The notes under the pieces: generated by a model | Told to the model about the DNA's origin: nothing | The model's database searches: none | What the model saw: the letters and a program-made list of their open reading frames with translations, nothing else | Shown here: piece by piece, positions 42,441 through 51,210 of the stretch | Position numbering within the stretch: the stretch's first letter is position 1 | How the letters are laid out: the number at the start of each line of letters is the position of its first letter | Origin: Thermoleophilaceae bacterium | GTDB taxonomy: Bacteria; Actinomycetota; Thermoleophilia; Solirubrobacterales; Thermoleophilaceae | DNA: 64,000 nt | Reading direction: 5' to 3' | NCBI GenBank assembly: GCA_030448005.1 | Contig: JAUJNT010000001.1 | Coordinates: 443,602 to 507,601 of the forward strand | Made by a program: the position numbers and the translations under genes

Positions 42441-43709
42441 TCACTGGTGGGCGCAGCGCCGGAACAGAAAGGTGCTCTGCACGCGGTTACCGATCGCGTC
42501 GACTACCAGCACCGTGAGCCGATGGCTGCCGGGCCTGAGACGCCCGACCGGGACACCGACCTTGAACGACGCCTTGCTGCTGCTCGCCGACCGCCTCCCG
42601 TCGAGAAGCAGCGTGACGGTGTGCCTCGAGTCCGCACTTCTCGTTCTCACCCGGACGCGAAAGCCACGGGACGCGCACCGCTTCGGAAGGTTTTCGACCC
42701 TAACGCGCGGTGGTCTGATCCTTACGCCCCAGTCGGGGACAGAGTCGTCGGACAGCGGATTGTTGCTGCGGTTGGTCTGACCCGAGCCGTCGACCCTCAT
42801 CGTGTAGATCTCGCGGTTGCCGTCACGGTTGCTGTCGAAGGCAATCCTCTTGCCGTCCGGCGAGAAGGCGGGGCGAAGGTCTGTGGCCGGGTGGCGGGTG
42901 CGGTTGGTGGCGCGGGTGCCGTTCGCCTTCATCGTGTAGACGTCGACGTTGCCGCCGCGATCGCTCTCGAAACCGATGCTCCTGCCGTCAGGAGAGAAGA
43001 CGGGATGTAGGTCGCCTCCGGTGTTGCGGGTCAGCTGCCTCTCCCTCGAACCATCTGCGTCGGCCGTGAATATCTCCCAGTCGCCGTCGCGGTCGCTCTG
43101 GAAGGTGATCGTCCTGCCATCGGGCGAGAAGGCCGGATAGAACTCGTCCGCGGAGTCGGTGGTTGTGATGCGTGTCTTACGCGAGCCGTCGAGGTTCATC
43201 ACGTAGATGTCCGCGTGGAGGCCCCGAAAGCTCGCGTAGGCGATCCTCCTGCCGTCGGGGGAGAAGACAGGGGTGTAGTCGTTGCCGGCCACGTCGTTGG
43301 TCCGGTTGACCTCCTCGCTGCCATCGAAGTTCGTGGTGAAGATCTCCCAGTTGCCCGCCGGAACGATCCGCGCGAACGTGAGCCTCGTGCCGCCCGGCGA
43401 GAAGGAAGGTCGACGCTCGTCGCCGGAGCTGTTCGTCAGCCGGAACTGGCCTGAGCCATTGGGATTCATCGTGAAAACCTCTGCGTTGGTCCCGATGTCC
43501 CTGGTGAATGCGATCCTGCCATTACCGCCCGGAAAGGCGGCTTGGGCCGGCATTGCCGCAAGCGCGAGCACGGCGAGGGACAGGCAGCCCAGGCGCGCGG
43601 TCCAGACGATCGGACGGTTGCGGCTCACAGGTGAGGGGGCGGTGTCGCGGGCGTTGACGTCGGTGTCGGCGGGATAGCGGCGGGGCGGGCCAGTGCCTGC
43701 CAATCGCAC
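42441..43709 (-). CDS. Exported TolB-like beta-propeller protein
   Basis: The 422-residue frame opens at GTG 43709. A hydrophobic signal segment (LGCLSLAVLALAAMPAQA) starts about 37 residues in, so the true start may be further in. The protein then has about six to seven PD40 repeats (FSPDGRRIAYAS, FSPDGRTITFQS, FSPDGKRIAFDS) that form a propeller. The C-terminal 90 residues are a beta-rich domain ending FLFRRCAHQ. Relatives are secreted and of unknown ligand. It overlaps the end of the propeller remnant upstream. Confidence 0.78.
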   Translation of the reverse strand: MRLAGTGPPRRYPADTDVNARDTAPSPVSRNRPIVWTARLGCLSLAVLALAAMPAQAAFPGGNGRIAFTRDIGTNAEVFTMNPNGSGQFRLTNSSGDERRPSFSPGGTRLTFARIVPAGNWEIFTTNFDGSEEVNRTNDVAGNDYTPVFSPDGRRIAYASFRGLHADIYVMNLDGSRKTRITTTDSADEFYPAFSPDGRTITFQSDRDGDWEIFTADADGSRERQLTRNTGGDLHPVFSPDGRSIGFESDRGGNVDVYTMKANGTRATNRTRHPATDLRPAFSPDGKRIAFDSNRDGNREIYTMRVDGSGQTNRSNNPLSDDSVPDWGVRIRPPRVRVENLPKRCASRGFRVRVRTRSADSRHTVTLLLDGRRSASSSKASFKVGVPVGRLRPGSHRLTVLVVDAIGNRVQSTFLFRRCAHQ

Positions 43710-44233
43710 CGCTCGTCGTTGCCGGGGCGGAAGGTGAGGCGCGTGAGTGCGGCGTCGCCGTTCTCACCGTTGACCGCGTCGACGGTGTAGGCCTCCCACT
43801 GGCCGATGATCGCCGTCCCGGGCGCGCCGGTATTGCGCAACTCAGGTGCCCGGCCGCTGTGGAAGACGATCCGGTCGCCCTCGGGGGACCAGGCCGGATT
43901 CACGTCATACGCGGTCAGGTCGGAGGTCGAGCCGCCGCCCGAGAAGTCGCTGAAGGTCAGGCGCGTCACGTCTGACCCGTTGGCGGCGTTCATCCGGTAG
44001 ATCTCGAGGTTGCGCGCCCGGTCCGTGGGAAGGCGGCGCGGTCGCTTTGGAAGGCGATCGACTGTCCGTCAGGTGACCAGTTGGGCGCGGACTCATCCGC
44101 GAGCGAGTCGGCCGTCAGCGGCGTCGGTGCGCTGCCGTCGGCGTTCATCACCCAGATGTTCGAGTTGCCGGCAGAAGCGTCCGGGACGAGCCGGTTGCTG
44201 CTGAAGACGATCTTCGTGCCGTGATCAAGGCGA
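43625..44233 (-). pseudogene. Truncated TolB-like propeller gene remnant
   Basis: Two frames share PD40-type repeats. The upstream part reads GTKIVFSSNRLVPDASAGNS and SPNWSPDGQSIAFQSDRA-like sequence. After a one-base shift near 44030 the other frame continues NLEIYRMNAANGSDVT and AWSPEGDRIVFHSGRAPEL, ending at 43625. No signal peptide or start is present, so the 5' end is lost. It is probably a decayed paralogue of the downstream propeller gene. Confidence 0.65.
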
Positions 44234-44658
44234 GGGAGAGCACGATGCCAACCGTCGCGACGGGACCTCGCAGTCGCCGTTGGGGTGCGGAACTCGGGCG
44301 GCGGGGTGGGGTGTCCTTGCGCGGTTCTCGAGTCTCAACGGTTGTCCCTCCATGGCTGGCTATTCCATCCCCGTTCGGCTAGGTGTCGGTACGGGGGGTG
44401 TATCCGCACCCGCACCATCTGTAGCACCTCAACGTTCGTTTGGCAACGAGGTGTCAGGTCGCTGAGGCCCTGGAGCGCGTGAAGCTCGCCAGTCAGCCAG
44501 CAGTTGGGAGCCCACTTCCGGACTCGAACCGGAGACCCTCTCTCGGGCTGGACTTTGAATAGTCGGGCTATCGCTTCCGGTAGGAGCGATAACGAGCGGT
44601 CTCGGGCCGGTGCGAATGGTATGCGCCGATATAGGTAGCCAGCGCAGTCGCTTCGGCT
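44234..44658. other. Gene-poor stretch with a tRNA-like fragment and a hairpin
   Basis: This 425-bp stretch between the propeller remnant and the IS256-type element has no convincing gene. It holds a tRNA 3'-half fragment (44506-44536) and a hairpin TATCGCT/AGCGATA (44569-44591). It may mark the edge of the accessory island. Confidence 0.5.
44506..44536 (-). tRNA. Fragment of a tRNA 3' half (Thr-like), not a functional tRNA
   Basis: On the minus strand TCCGGTTCGAGTCCGGA forms a perfect T-arm (5-bp stem, TTCGAGT loop), followed by AGTGGGC and T, which looks like the acceptor 3' strand of a tRNA-Thr. No matching D-arm, anticodon arm or 5' acceptor strand was found upstream. It may be an old integration scar. 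Confidence 0.4.
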
Positions 44659-46095
44659 GGTCGCGTCCCTTAGTTGCTGTAACTTCGCCGCGGCTCAGGT
44701 TCCCGGTGGCGGTCAGTCTATGCGGCGCTCACCTCCTTGGGGATCGTCTCTTGGTTGCCCTCGTATCGCATCCGTTTGAGCGTGTGGCGCTCGAGCTGGG
44801 TGAACTTGATGCCGTTGGTCGCGTTCGTGATGTAGAGGTCAAGCACGGCCCAGACGAGCGTCAGGCAGCTGGTCTCGCCGGGGAAGCGGCCGATCACCTT
44901 CGTCCGTCGCTTGACCTCGCCGAGCGATCGCTCGAGCAGGTTCGTGCTTCTCCAGCGCCGGCGGTGCCGCGTCGGGTAGCGCAGGTGGACTACGAGCGCG
45001 TCGAGGTCGTTGCGAAGGCACCTCGCGGCGGCGGTATAGCCGGCCACGTCGAGCTGGTCGACGAGCGCCTCGAGCCGCTCTTTTGCTTTGCGTTCGTCGG
45101 TGGCCTCATCGAGCGCCTGCCAGTAGGCGCCGCGGACGCGCTCGCGCTCCCGCTCGGGCAGCTTTGCGAGCAGGTTGCGTAGGCGGTGAACGGCGCAGTG
45201 CTGGCGATCTGAGGCAGGCCAGCACTGCTCGACCGCCTTGATCAACCCCGGGGGCGCCGTCGGCGACCACCAGCAGCGGCGCGCCGAGGCCGCGGGCGAT
45301 CAGGTCGCGCCCGAGCTCAAGCCAGTCCTCGTGCGATTCGCGCATCCCGAGCATCACTGAGAGCAGCACGCGCTCGCCCTGATCGGTGAAGCCCCAGCCG
45401 ACCAGCACGCCCTCCTTCGGTCCGTCGGGACGGACCGAGAGAAACACCGCGTCGAGGAACAGTGCCGCCAAGCGGACCTCGTAGAGGTCGCGGCGCTTAA
45501 ACGCCTCAAAGCGCTCGCGCAGCTCGGTGCAGATCCGCGATGCGGTCGACTTCGACAGCTTTCCCAGCCCGGCCTGCTCGCACAGCGACTCGACATCGCG
45601 CATCGACAAGCCCCTGACGAACGCGCCGATCACCATCGCCCGCAGCGGCTCGGTACGAAGCAATTTCGTGCCGCGCGGGAACAGCTTCGAGACAAACGGC
45701 TCGGCCACCCTGCGCACTTGGGGGATCTCGACTGCGAGCTCGCCCTCGGCAGTCCAGGCAGCTTGCGCGGGCGATAGCCGTTTCGAAGGCCCCGCTGCTG
45801 AGGGTCCGGCCGGCGCTCATAGCGCGCCCTGCCAAGCCACGCGTCGAACTCCTCCTCAACCGCGCGCTGGATGATCAACCTGGCACCGAGCTTCGCGAGC
45901 TCCGACAACGACTCGCGCGGGTTCTCACCGACCCCAACAGCAAGCAGCTGGTCGATCTGCGCCACAATCTCCGCCGACGGCGGTACGGTACGTCTCACGG
46001 CGTAGGTCCTCCTTCATCGTCTTGCTGGACTTGAGGGAACCTACGCCGTTGCCTTGACGGCTCCCGGCTATTTACAGCGGTTGGGGGACGCGACC
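44659..46095 (-). mobile_element. IS256-family-like insertion sequence (broken)
   Basis: The element is bounded by imperfect 24-bp inverted repeats at 44659-44682 (GGTCGCGTCCCTTAGTTGC...) and 46072-46095, with 19 of 24 matches. It encodes a single transposase with two frameshifts. No flanking target duplication was found. IS256 elements move by copy-paste with a DDE enzyme. Confidence 0.75.
44718..45998 (-). pseudogene. IS256-family transposase, two frameshifts
   Basis: The three frames join as: MRRTVPPSAEIVAQIDQLLA and NGYRPRKLPG (from 45998); then VRRVAEPFVSKLFPRGTKLL, GLSMRDVESLCEQAGLGKL and ALFLDAVFLSVR (catalytic Asp region) through VVADGAPG; then AVEQCWPASDRQHCAVHRLR to 44718. Breaks lie near 45755 and 45250. 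The total, about 427 codons, is normal for IS256 transposases. The DDE acids appear to be present, but the reading frame is not. Confidence 0.8.
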
Positions 46096-46144
46096 ACGAT
46101 CCAGAGCGCTGCTCCTCTCGCGTGTTTGCGGGAGCGAGCCGACC

Positions 46145-46226
46145 ACCAAGGCAGAGTGCCCAGTTTGTGCAGCCGGAGCACCGGGCACCGACCGTGCCCC
46201 TCGCGTCGAAGAGCAGGAGCCTCGTG
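46145..46226. repeat. Intergenic hairpin repeat, copy A
   Basis: GTGCCC (46156-46161) and GGGCAC (46183-46188) pair around a loop with TGTGCA (46166-46171). A second GTGCCC at 46194-46199 offers an alternative partner for GGGCAC. The following CGTCGAAGAG-AGGAGC block matches copy D. It lies immediately after metG. Confidence 0.65.
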
Positions 46227-47723
46227 TCATGCGGCTTTCGGGAACAGCTGACGACCGAGCTTCGGATCGCTGGCGACGAGAGCGCGCTCGATTCGCTCGC
46301 TCGCCGCCGGCAGGAAGGGCTGGAACTCCCGCGCGAGGGTGTGGCAGGCGTCGACGAGGACGCCCAAGACTTCGTCGAAATAGCTGCTGGCGTCACCATT
46401 GGCCTCGGCCTTCGCGAGCTCCCAGGGTCTTGTCGCTGCGACGCAGCGGTTGGCCGCCTCGACGAGCGACCAGAGCGCCGCGGCGGCACTCCTGATGTCG
46501 TAGCGGCCGAAGGCGTCGTCGATCGCCCCCGGAGTGCGGTGGACGAGAGCCTGTAGCGCGAGAGATGGCTCTGTCCGAGGCTCGACCTGGGCGACTCCTT
46601 CTGGGCGGTAGCGGTCAACGAGGGTGATCGTGCGGTTGATGAGGTTGCCGAGCCCGTCGGCGAGCTCGTTTGCGCGCGCGGCGAGCCGCTCTTCGCGGAA
46701 GTCGGTGTCACCGGTGCGCGGCACGTCGCGGAGAAACCACCAGCGCAGCGCGGCGCTTCCGTAGCGGGTTGCGAGGTCGGCGGGGTCGTGGGTCGCCCCG
46801 AGCGACTTCGACAGCTTCTGGCCGTCGACGGTCAGGTAGTCGTGGACAAGGATCGCCGTCGGCAGCGGCTCCCCGGCGGAGAACAGGATGGCCGGCCAGT
46901 AGACGGCGTGAAAGCGGATGATTCCCTTGCCGATCACGTGCAGGCGCTCGTCTGAGCGCTCCCACCACTGGCCGTAGAGCTCGCCCTCGGTTCCGTAGCC
47001 CAGCGCACTGATGTAGTTCCCAAGCGCGTCAAACCAGACGTAGATGACCTGGCTCGGGTCCTCTGGCACCGGGATGCCCCAGCCGTGTGCGCGCTCTTGG
47101 GAGCGTGAGACGCTGAAGTCCTCGAGCCCACCGCGGATGAACGCGACCACCTCATTTCGCCGCTGCTCTGGCTCGACCCCAAGCCGCCCGCTCTCGATCA
47201 GCTCGAGCAGCTGATCGCCGTAGCGGGAGAGGCGAAAGAACCAGTTGCGCTCGGCGACTTGCTCTGGTGGCCGCTGGTGCTCGGGACAGAGGCCGTCGAG
47301 GAGATCGCCGGGGGAAAGGAACGCCTCACAACCCGTGCAGTAGAGCCCCTCGTAGTGGCGTTCGTAGAGATCCCCGCTGGAAACACACGCGCGCCACAGG
47401 CGCTCGACCCCCGGGCGGTGTCGCGGGTCGCGGCTGGTCCGGATGAAGTCGTCGTTGGAGAGCTCGAGCGGTTCTCTCAGCGCGGCAAAGCGCCCCGCCT
47501 TTTCATCCACGAACTCCGCGACCGGCACGCCCGCGGCGGCGGCCGCCTCGACGTTCTTCAGCGCGTGATCGTCCGTTCCGCTCAGGAAGCGAACCCCCTC
47601 ACCGCGCAGCCGGCGGTGGCGCGCCAGCACGTCCGCCTGTACGCACTCGAGCGCAAACCCGAGATGCGGATCTCCGTTGACGTACGGGATCGCCGTTGTG
47701 ATGTAGGAGCGTCGATTGCTCAT
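46227..47723 (-). CDS. metG: Methionyl-tRNA synthetase (short form)
   Basis: ATG 47723 is preceded by GAGAGGA. The 498-residue product is a class I synthetase: ITTAIPYVNGDPHLGFALEC (HIGH motif as HLGF), KLSKSLGATHDP (KMSKS as KLSKS), and a zinc site with YCTGC and a later C-x2-H. It lacks the C-terminal tRNA-binding (EMAPII-like) domain, which many MetRS also lack. It charges tRNA-Met. Its place in a region of mobile genes, next to a HIT gene, hints at a second or acquired copy. The leader may contain a T-box-like element. Confidence 0.9.
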   Translation of the reverse strand: MSNRRSYITTAIPYVNGDPHLGFALECVQADVLARHRRLRGEGVRFLSGTDDHALKNVEAAAAAGVPVAEFVDEKAGRFAALREPLELSNDDFIRTSRDPRHRPGVERLWRACVSSGDLYERHYEGLYCTGCEAFLSPGDLLDGLCPEHQRPPEQVAERNWFFRLSRYGDQLLELIESGRLGVEPEQRRNEVVAFIRGGLEDFSVSRSQERAHGWGIPVPEDPSQVIYVWFDALGNYISALGYGTEGELYGQWWERSDERLHVIGKGIIRFHAVYWPAILFSAGEPLPTAILVHDYLTVDGQKLSKSLGATHDPADLATRYGSAALRWWFLRDVPRTGDTDFREERLAARANELADGLGNLINRTITLVDRYRPEGVAQVEPRTEPSLALQALVHRTPGAIDDAFGRYDIRSAAAALWSLVEAANRCVAATRPWELAKAEANGDASSYFDEVLGVLVDACHTLAREFQPFLPAASERIERALVASDPKLGRQLFPKAA

Positions 47724-47880
47724 CGGTGAATTCCTCTCTGGCCCCGCGGGACCAGCATCCGATGAGAGCGCCAACCCCGAGAAGTCTGGGGCCGGTGTCG
47801 ACGGTGGGAACTAGAGCGCGCCGAGAGACCCTGGGGACAGGGCCATCATCAAGACAAAGCCGGCGCGCGAACTCATCCTT
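47724..47880 (-). promoter_or_regulatory. Structured metG leader, possibly T-box-like
   Basis: On the minus strand a perfect 8-bp stem (GCGCGCCG with CGGCGCGC, 47816-47823/47861-47868) encloses a small CCCTG/CAGGG hairpin. Nearer the start, GCTGGTCCCGCGG resembles the T-box TGGNACCGCG core with N = T, as expected for a tRNA with A73. Upstream CTCTC can pair with the GAGAG of the ribosome binding site. Canonical stem I features were not found. Confidence 0.4.
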
Positions 47881-47914
47881 CGACGATAACGGTTGAGCCG
47901 GCACCCCGCGAGTT

Positions 47915-47990
47915 CAGTCCCGCGCGGCCCCCTTTTGTGCAGCGGCGGGAGCGCGGGCAGCAGCTCCCGGAGGAGCGTGCGTCTCGTCGC
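47915..47990. repeat. Intergenic hairpin repeat, copy C
   Basis: CCCGCGC (47919-47925) and GCGCGGG (47951-47957) form a perfect 7-bp stem. The loop carries TGTGCA at 47936-47941 followed by GCGGCGGGAG. It lies between metG and the HIT gene. Confidence 0.6.
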
Positions 47991-48413
47991 CTACTGGCAC
48001 CTCATGAGACCCGCGAGCCGTTGCGCCTGCTCCACGCGAGTGGCCAGATCAACCGTCTGGTAGGGGGCGGACAGATCGCCATCGTTGAGATGGCGAGGCA
48101 TCACGTGCACGTGGGCGTGAAAGACGTCTTGGCCGGGCGACTCGTTGTTCTGCTTGATGGTCGTGCCCGAAGCGTGGAACAGCTGCTGGACCGCCTGCGC
48201 AGTCCGGCGGGCACACCCAAGGAGCTCAGCGTCGAGTTCTGGAGGAACGTCGTACAGGTTGCGGAAGTGGCGGCGCGTGACCACCAGCATGTGGCCCTGG
48301 TTCATTGGCCGCTGATCGCGTGAGGGGAACACCACGACCTCCTCCCCCTGGTACGCGATCACGCCCTGGTCGCGTTGCTCACAGACGATCTCGCAGAACA
48401 CGCACGCGTCCAT
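47991..48413 (-). CDS. HIT-family nucleotide hydrolase/transferase-like protein
   Basis: The 140-residue product starts with MDACVFCEIVCEQRDQGV and carries the HIT triad as HAHVHVMPRH (HxHxH). The GHMLVVTRRHFRNLYDV segment is typical. HIT proteins cleave or transfer nucleotides from dinucleotide substrates; the natural substrate is not evident. Cys residues at the N-terminus (CVFC) may bind zinc. It lies just upstream of metG on the same strand with a hairpin repeat between them. Confidence 0.88.
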   Translation of the reverse strand: MDACVFCEIVCEQRDQGVIAYQGEEVVVFPSRDQRPMNQGHMLVVTRRHFRNLYDVPPELDAELLGCARRTAQAVQQLFHASGTTIKQNNESPGQDVFHAHVHVMPRHLNDGDLSAPYQTVDLATRVEQAQRLAGLMRCQ

Positions 48414-48425
48414 CGCCGAAAGCAT

Positions 48426-48742
48426 CTCAAGCTCTAGCCACTGTTCGATGACAGCCCGCGGAGCTCACTCCCGGCGCTGGTAGATGCCAGGCGGCCGCGC
48501 GGTGCGCCGCCCCCTTTCTGTGCAGCGGGAGCACTTGGCGCCCAGCGTGCCCTCGCGTCGAGACGGCACTCTCGTGGGCCCCACGGACGGTGCTGTAGAC
48601 GCGGGCCGAGAACGCGCCAGCGACCCCTGGCCTTGCGTGTGACACTCTCGCGCCGTGGGGCTGGACAACGAAAAGCTTGAAAGGGCGCTTGCGGAGCAGT
48701 AGGCACCGCTGACTAGGGGATCGCGGTGCTGTCATTGGTCAT
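48426..48742. other. Intergenic region holding hairpin repeat copy B
   Basis: No gene is convincing in these 317 bases. Copy B of the hairpin family lies at 48500-48590. The start of the kinase gene (48743) and the HIT gene start (48413) flank it, so both promoters must be here. Confidence 0.5.
48500..48590. repeat. Intergenic hairpin repeat, copy B
   Basis: GCGCC (48504-48508) pairs with GGCGC (48537-48541). The loop contains TGTGCA (48519-48524) and GCGGGAGCAC. From there it matches copy A closely: TGTGCAGC-GGAGCAC, then CGTGCCC-TCGCGTCGA. Confidence 0.65.
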
Positions 48743-49647
48743 GTGAGCCTGCCCGATCTGCATGCAGTGAGGGCCGTCGGGAACTGGCACGAGTGGTGGC
48801 CAGATGACGCGCGTGCAGCCCTCGATGACGTCCGTGCTCGCCTCGCGGCCGCAGTCGAGGTGTGGGCCCTTGAAGACGTGCGACTGCTCGGCGCCGGCGA
48901 GGTCGCCGTCGTCCTTTCAGCCCGCTCGCGCGGGCGCGATGTCGTCGTCAAGCTCAACCCGGCCACACCGACGAGCTCGACGGTGAGGCCGCGGGACTGG
49001 CGTTCTGGGCTCCGACCGGAGCCGTGGTACCACCGCTCGACAGTCGCGATGAGGGGGCCACGATGCTGCTGGCGCGGCTTCGTCCTGGCGTTGCCTTGCG
49101 CGATGCGAGGCTGGGTGAGCGCGCGATTCTGAAGGAGCTCGGTCTGCTCGCCGCCCGGCTTCACGCGGCCGGCCGCCCGCCGGCCGGGGAGTTCCTGCGG
49201 CTGGGCCAGAGCTCACTCGGACGTGACCTTGCCGTGGCGCTCGAGGGCCAGCCCGAGGGGGACGAGCTTGACGATCTGGCGCGCCCCGGCCACGAGGACG
49301 TGCTGATCCATGGCGACCTGCACTCGCTGAACGCGTTGCAGGCAGACGGCGCGTTCAAGGCGATCGACCCGAAGCCTCACCTCGCTGACCGCCACGCCGA
49401 CATCTTCGAGTTCGTCTTTGACCCCTTTCTAGAACTCCCACAAGGCCACCGCGACGCCCGCGCGCTCGCAGCCGAACGCCTCACGCGCTACGCGACGGCG
49501 GCAGATCTCGATGCCGACCGGGCGCGGGCTCGGACGCGAGTGATTGCCCGCGGCATCGAGGAACAGCTGAGGCGAAAGGCGTCGCCAAGCGACTGGGACC
49601 TGCACTGGGCCGACCGCATGCGCCGCCTCGCCGCCGCCCTCAACTAG
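48743..49647 (+). pseudogene. Aminoglycoside/hydroxyurea kinase (APH(6)-type), frameshifted
   Basis: GTG 48743 opens VSLPDLHAVRAVGNWHEWWP. The frame is lost near 48962, after DVVVKLNP, and the next frame resumes DELDGEAAGLAFWAPTGAVV and runs to 49647. The kinase loop VLIHGDLHSLNALQ and the metal loop KAIDPKPHLAD are intact. The family phosphorylates streptomycin or hydroxyurea; without the break it would be a 301-residue protein. The lesion separates the nucleotide-binding Lys lobe from the catalytic lobe. Confidence 0.75.
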
Positions 49648-50005
49648 CCGGGCTCAAGCGCCGCGCGCCTCCCGCGCTCACCTCAAAGGGACACCAGTCG
49701 AGGGTTGTGGCCGAGGAGTCCGCCGGGGCGACTCGCTCCTGCTTGTGCAAACCAGCGCCGAGTCTCGCTCCCGCTTTCGTCGAAGAGGAGGAGCGCAGCC
49801 CGGACGTCTTAGTCTTGGTTCGTGGCCGACTTGGCGGTAGTGGCCTGCTTGGGTCCCTGGCGGGAGAGGGCCGGGAAGTAGCCCCCTGCAGGCAGCCACA
49901 TCTTGCGCTGGCTCGAGCCGCTAACGGGTTGACTGGCGATCCCGTCGAATAGCAGCGGCGCGACGAGGTCGGGTTGGCGCGCCAAGGCCCGAGTATCGTG
50001 GCGAT
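49648..50005. other. Intergenic region holding hairpin repeat copy D
   Basis: No gene is seen in this 358-bp stretch. Copy D of the hairpin family lies at 49725-49800. The remainder has no obvious promoter or repeat. Confidence 0.5.
49725..49800. repeat. Intergenic hairpin repeat, copy D
   Basis: GACTCG (49730-49735) pairs with CGAGTC (49759-49764). The loop carries TGTGCA (49744-49749). The 3' part CGTCGAAGAGGAGGAGC is nearly identical to that of copy A. Confidence 0.6.
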
Positions 50006-50620
50006 GTGGATGACGTCCTCTGGCGGGAGTGGTGGGATCGCACCGGCGAAGCGCACGTCCGCAAGGTCCTCCTCGAGAACTGGGATCCAATCGAGGTCGC
50101 ACCGGCAGTCCGTCGAGGCGAGTGGACGCCACTCGAGTACGACGCATACGTCGCCGCCGTAGGTCGCGTTCTGCGCGATATGCGCGGAAGCGCGGGCGAG
50201 ATCGCCGATTGTCTCGTGAAAGCGGAGCGCGAGGACATCGGTTTCGTCGGCGACCGGCAACGGGCGAAGGCAGTCGCACAGCGAATCGCTGCGTGGTACG
50301 CAGACGTGAGTTTCCCGAACAACCGTGCGGCGGCAGTCGACTACGCCAGGCGGGTTGCACAACAGATCGTCGACGGTGACTACGGCAACGACCCAGGGGC
50401 GATCTTCGGAGCCGCTCACGCCCTTGAGTTCGTGCTCTGCAGCTACCAATGGCTGGACAACGAGCACCCAGATGCGATTCGACGGTTCGTCGAAGGCTGG
50501 TCGACCTCAAGTGAGAACAGCGTCGCGGAGATCCGCGCAGCGGCCGTGCGATTGGCAAGCGACCGCTCTCCTTCGGGCCCGGCTCTTCCGCCTCACAGCA
50601 GCAGCGATGAGCTGTCGTGA
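50006..50620 (+). CDS. Hypothetical protein, unknown family
   Basis: The 204-residue product starts at GTG 50006 with VDDVLWREWWDRTG. Segments such as VRKVLLENWDPIEVA and WTPLEYDAYVAAVGRVLRDM look like the first half of small bacterial proteins of unknown function, with a second helical half (ALEFVLCSYQWLDNEHPDAI). No motif identifies an enzyme. It is in a series of single genes separated by hairpin repeats. Confidence 0.55.
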   Translation: MDDVLWREWWDRTGEAHVRKVLLENWDPIEVAPAVRRGEWTPLEYDAYVAAVGRVLRDMRGSAGEIADCLVKAEREDIGFVGDRQRAKAVAQRIAAWYADVSFPNNRAAAVDYARRVAQQIVDGDYGNDPGAIFGAAHALEFVLCSYQWLDNEHPDAIRRFVEGWSTSSENSVAEIRAAAVRLASDRSPSGPALPPHSSSDELS

Positions 50621-50623
50621 CGG

Positions 50624-50689
50624 CTTTGCCGCGGTCGCTCTCCAGTTCATCGAGAGGAGTACTGTCGCCTTACCGCTACTGCGGCAAAG
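50624..50689. repeat. Inverted repeat after the hypothetical gene
   Basis: CTTTGCCGC (50624-50632) and GCGGCAAAG (50681-50689) are perfect 9-bp inverted copies with a 48-nt spacer, just after the stop codon. It may act as a terminator or be a further, diverged island repeat. Confidence 0.5.
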
Positions 50690-50808
50690 CACGAGCGTCG
50701 GGGCGCCGGCCCCCGACGGACTCGTTGGTCGTGCAGAGCTCGCACGATGCGGCAGACGAACTGAAACAGCAGCTCGCCGCGGCGTGGCTTCCATGACACG
50801 CTTGCTAG

Positions 50809-51201
50809 TCAGCTCGTGCGTTCCAGGATCCAGTCCCGGATCTCGTCGTGTGTGGCGGCTCCGCCAGCGATTCGCTCGACCATCTCAACGTCGCGATCGT
50901 GCGCTGGCTCTCCCCACTTGCTGCCGTTGCGCTCGAGGAAGAGGATCGTGAGCGCCAGCGAGACGCGTTTGTTGCCGTCCGGGAGTGGGTGGTTACGGGC
51001 GAGGTGCGTGATCAGGACGGTCGCCTGATCAAGCAAGGCCGGATAGGCATCGGCGTCCCCGAAGCCGGCGAACGGCGCTTCGAGCGCCGAGTCGGCTAGC
51101 CCCAGGCCGGGAAGCCGTTCGATCTGCTCCGGCTCTGTTTCGAGGATGATTGCCGCCGCCTCGATGAAGTCGGCGAGCGTCGGCCGCCAGACCTCCGCCA
51201 T
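50809..51201 (-). CDS. Doc/Fic-type toxin
   Basis: The 130-residue product contains HPLPDGNKRVSLALTILFLE, the Fic/Doc active-site loop (HxFx[D/A]xNKR). The N-terminal VWRPTLADFIEAAAIIL and the DSALEAPFAGFGD segment are also typical of Doc. Doc phosphorylates EF-Tu in the P1 system, while other Fic proteins AMPylate targets; which applies is not clear here. Motif Phe is Leu. A 52-residue gene ends 10 nt upstream on the same strand, fitting an antitoxin-toxin pair. Confidence 0.85.
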   Translation of the reverse strand: MAEVWRPTLADFIEAAAIILETEPEQIERLPGLGLADSALEAPFAGFGDADAYPALLDQATVLITHLARNHPLPDGNKRVSLALTILFLERNGSKWGEPAHDRDVEMVERIAGGAATHDEIRDWILERTS

Positions 51202-51210
51202 CGGTGGCCG

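Noticed and set aside
44506..44591. A complete tRNA-Thr gene
   Set aside because: Only the T-arm and 3' acceptor strand are present. No anticodon arm or 5' acceptor of the right spacing can be formed.
46145..49800. Classic integron attC sites
   Set aside because: The hairpin repeats lack the RYYYAAC/GTTRRRY core pairs, and gene orientations are mixed. Only the array-like layout remains.
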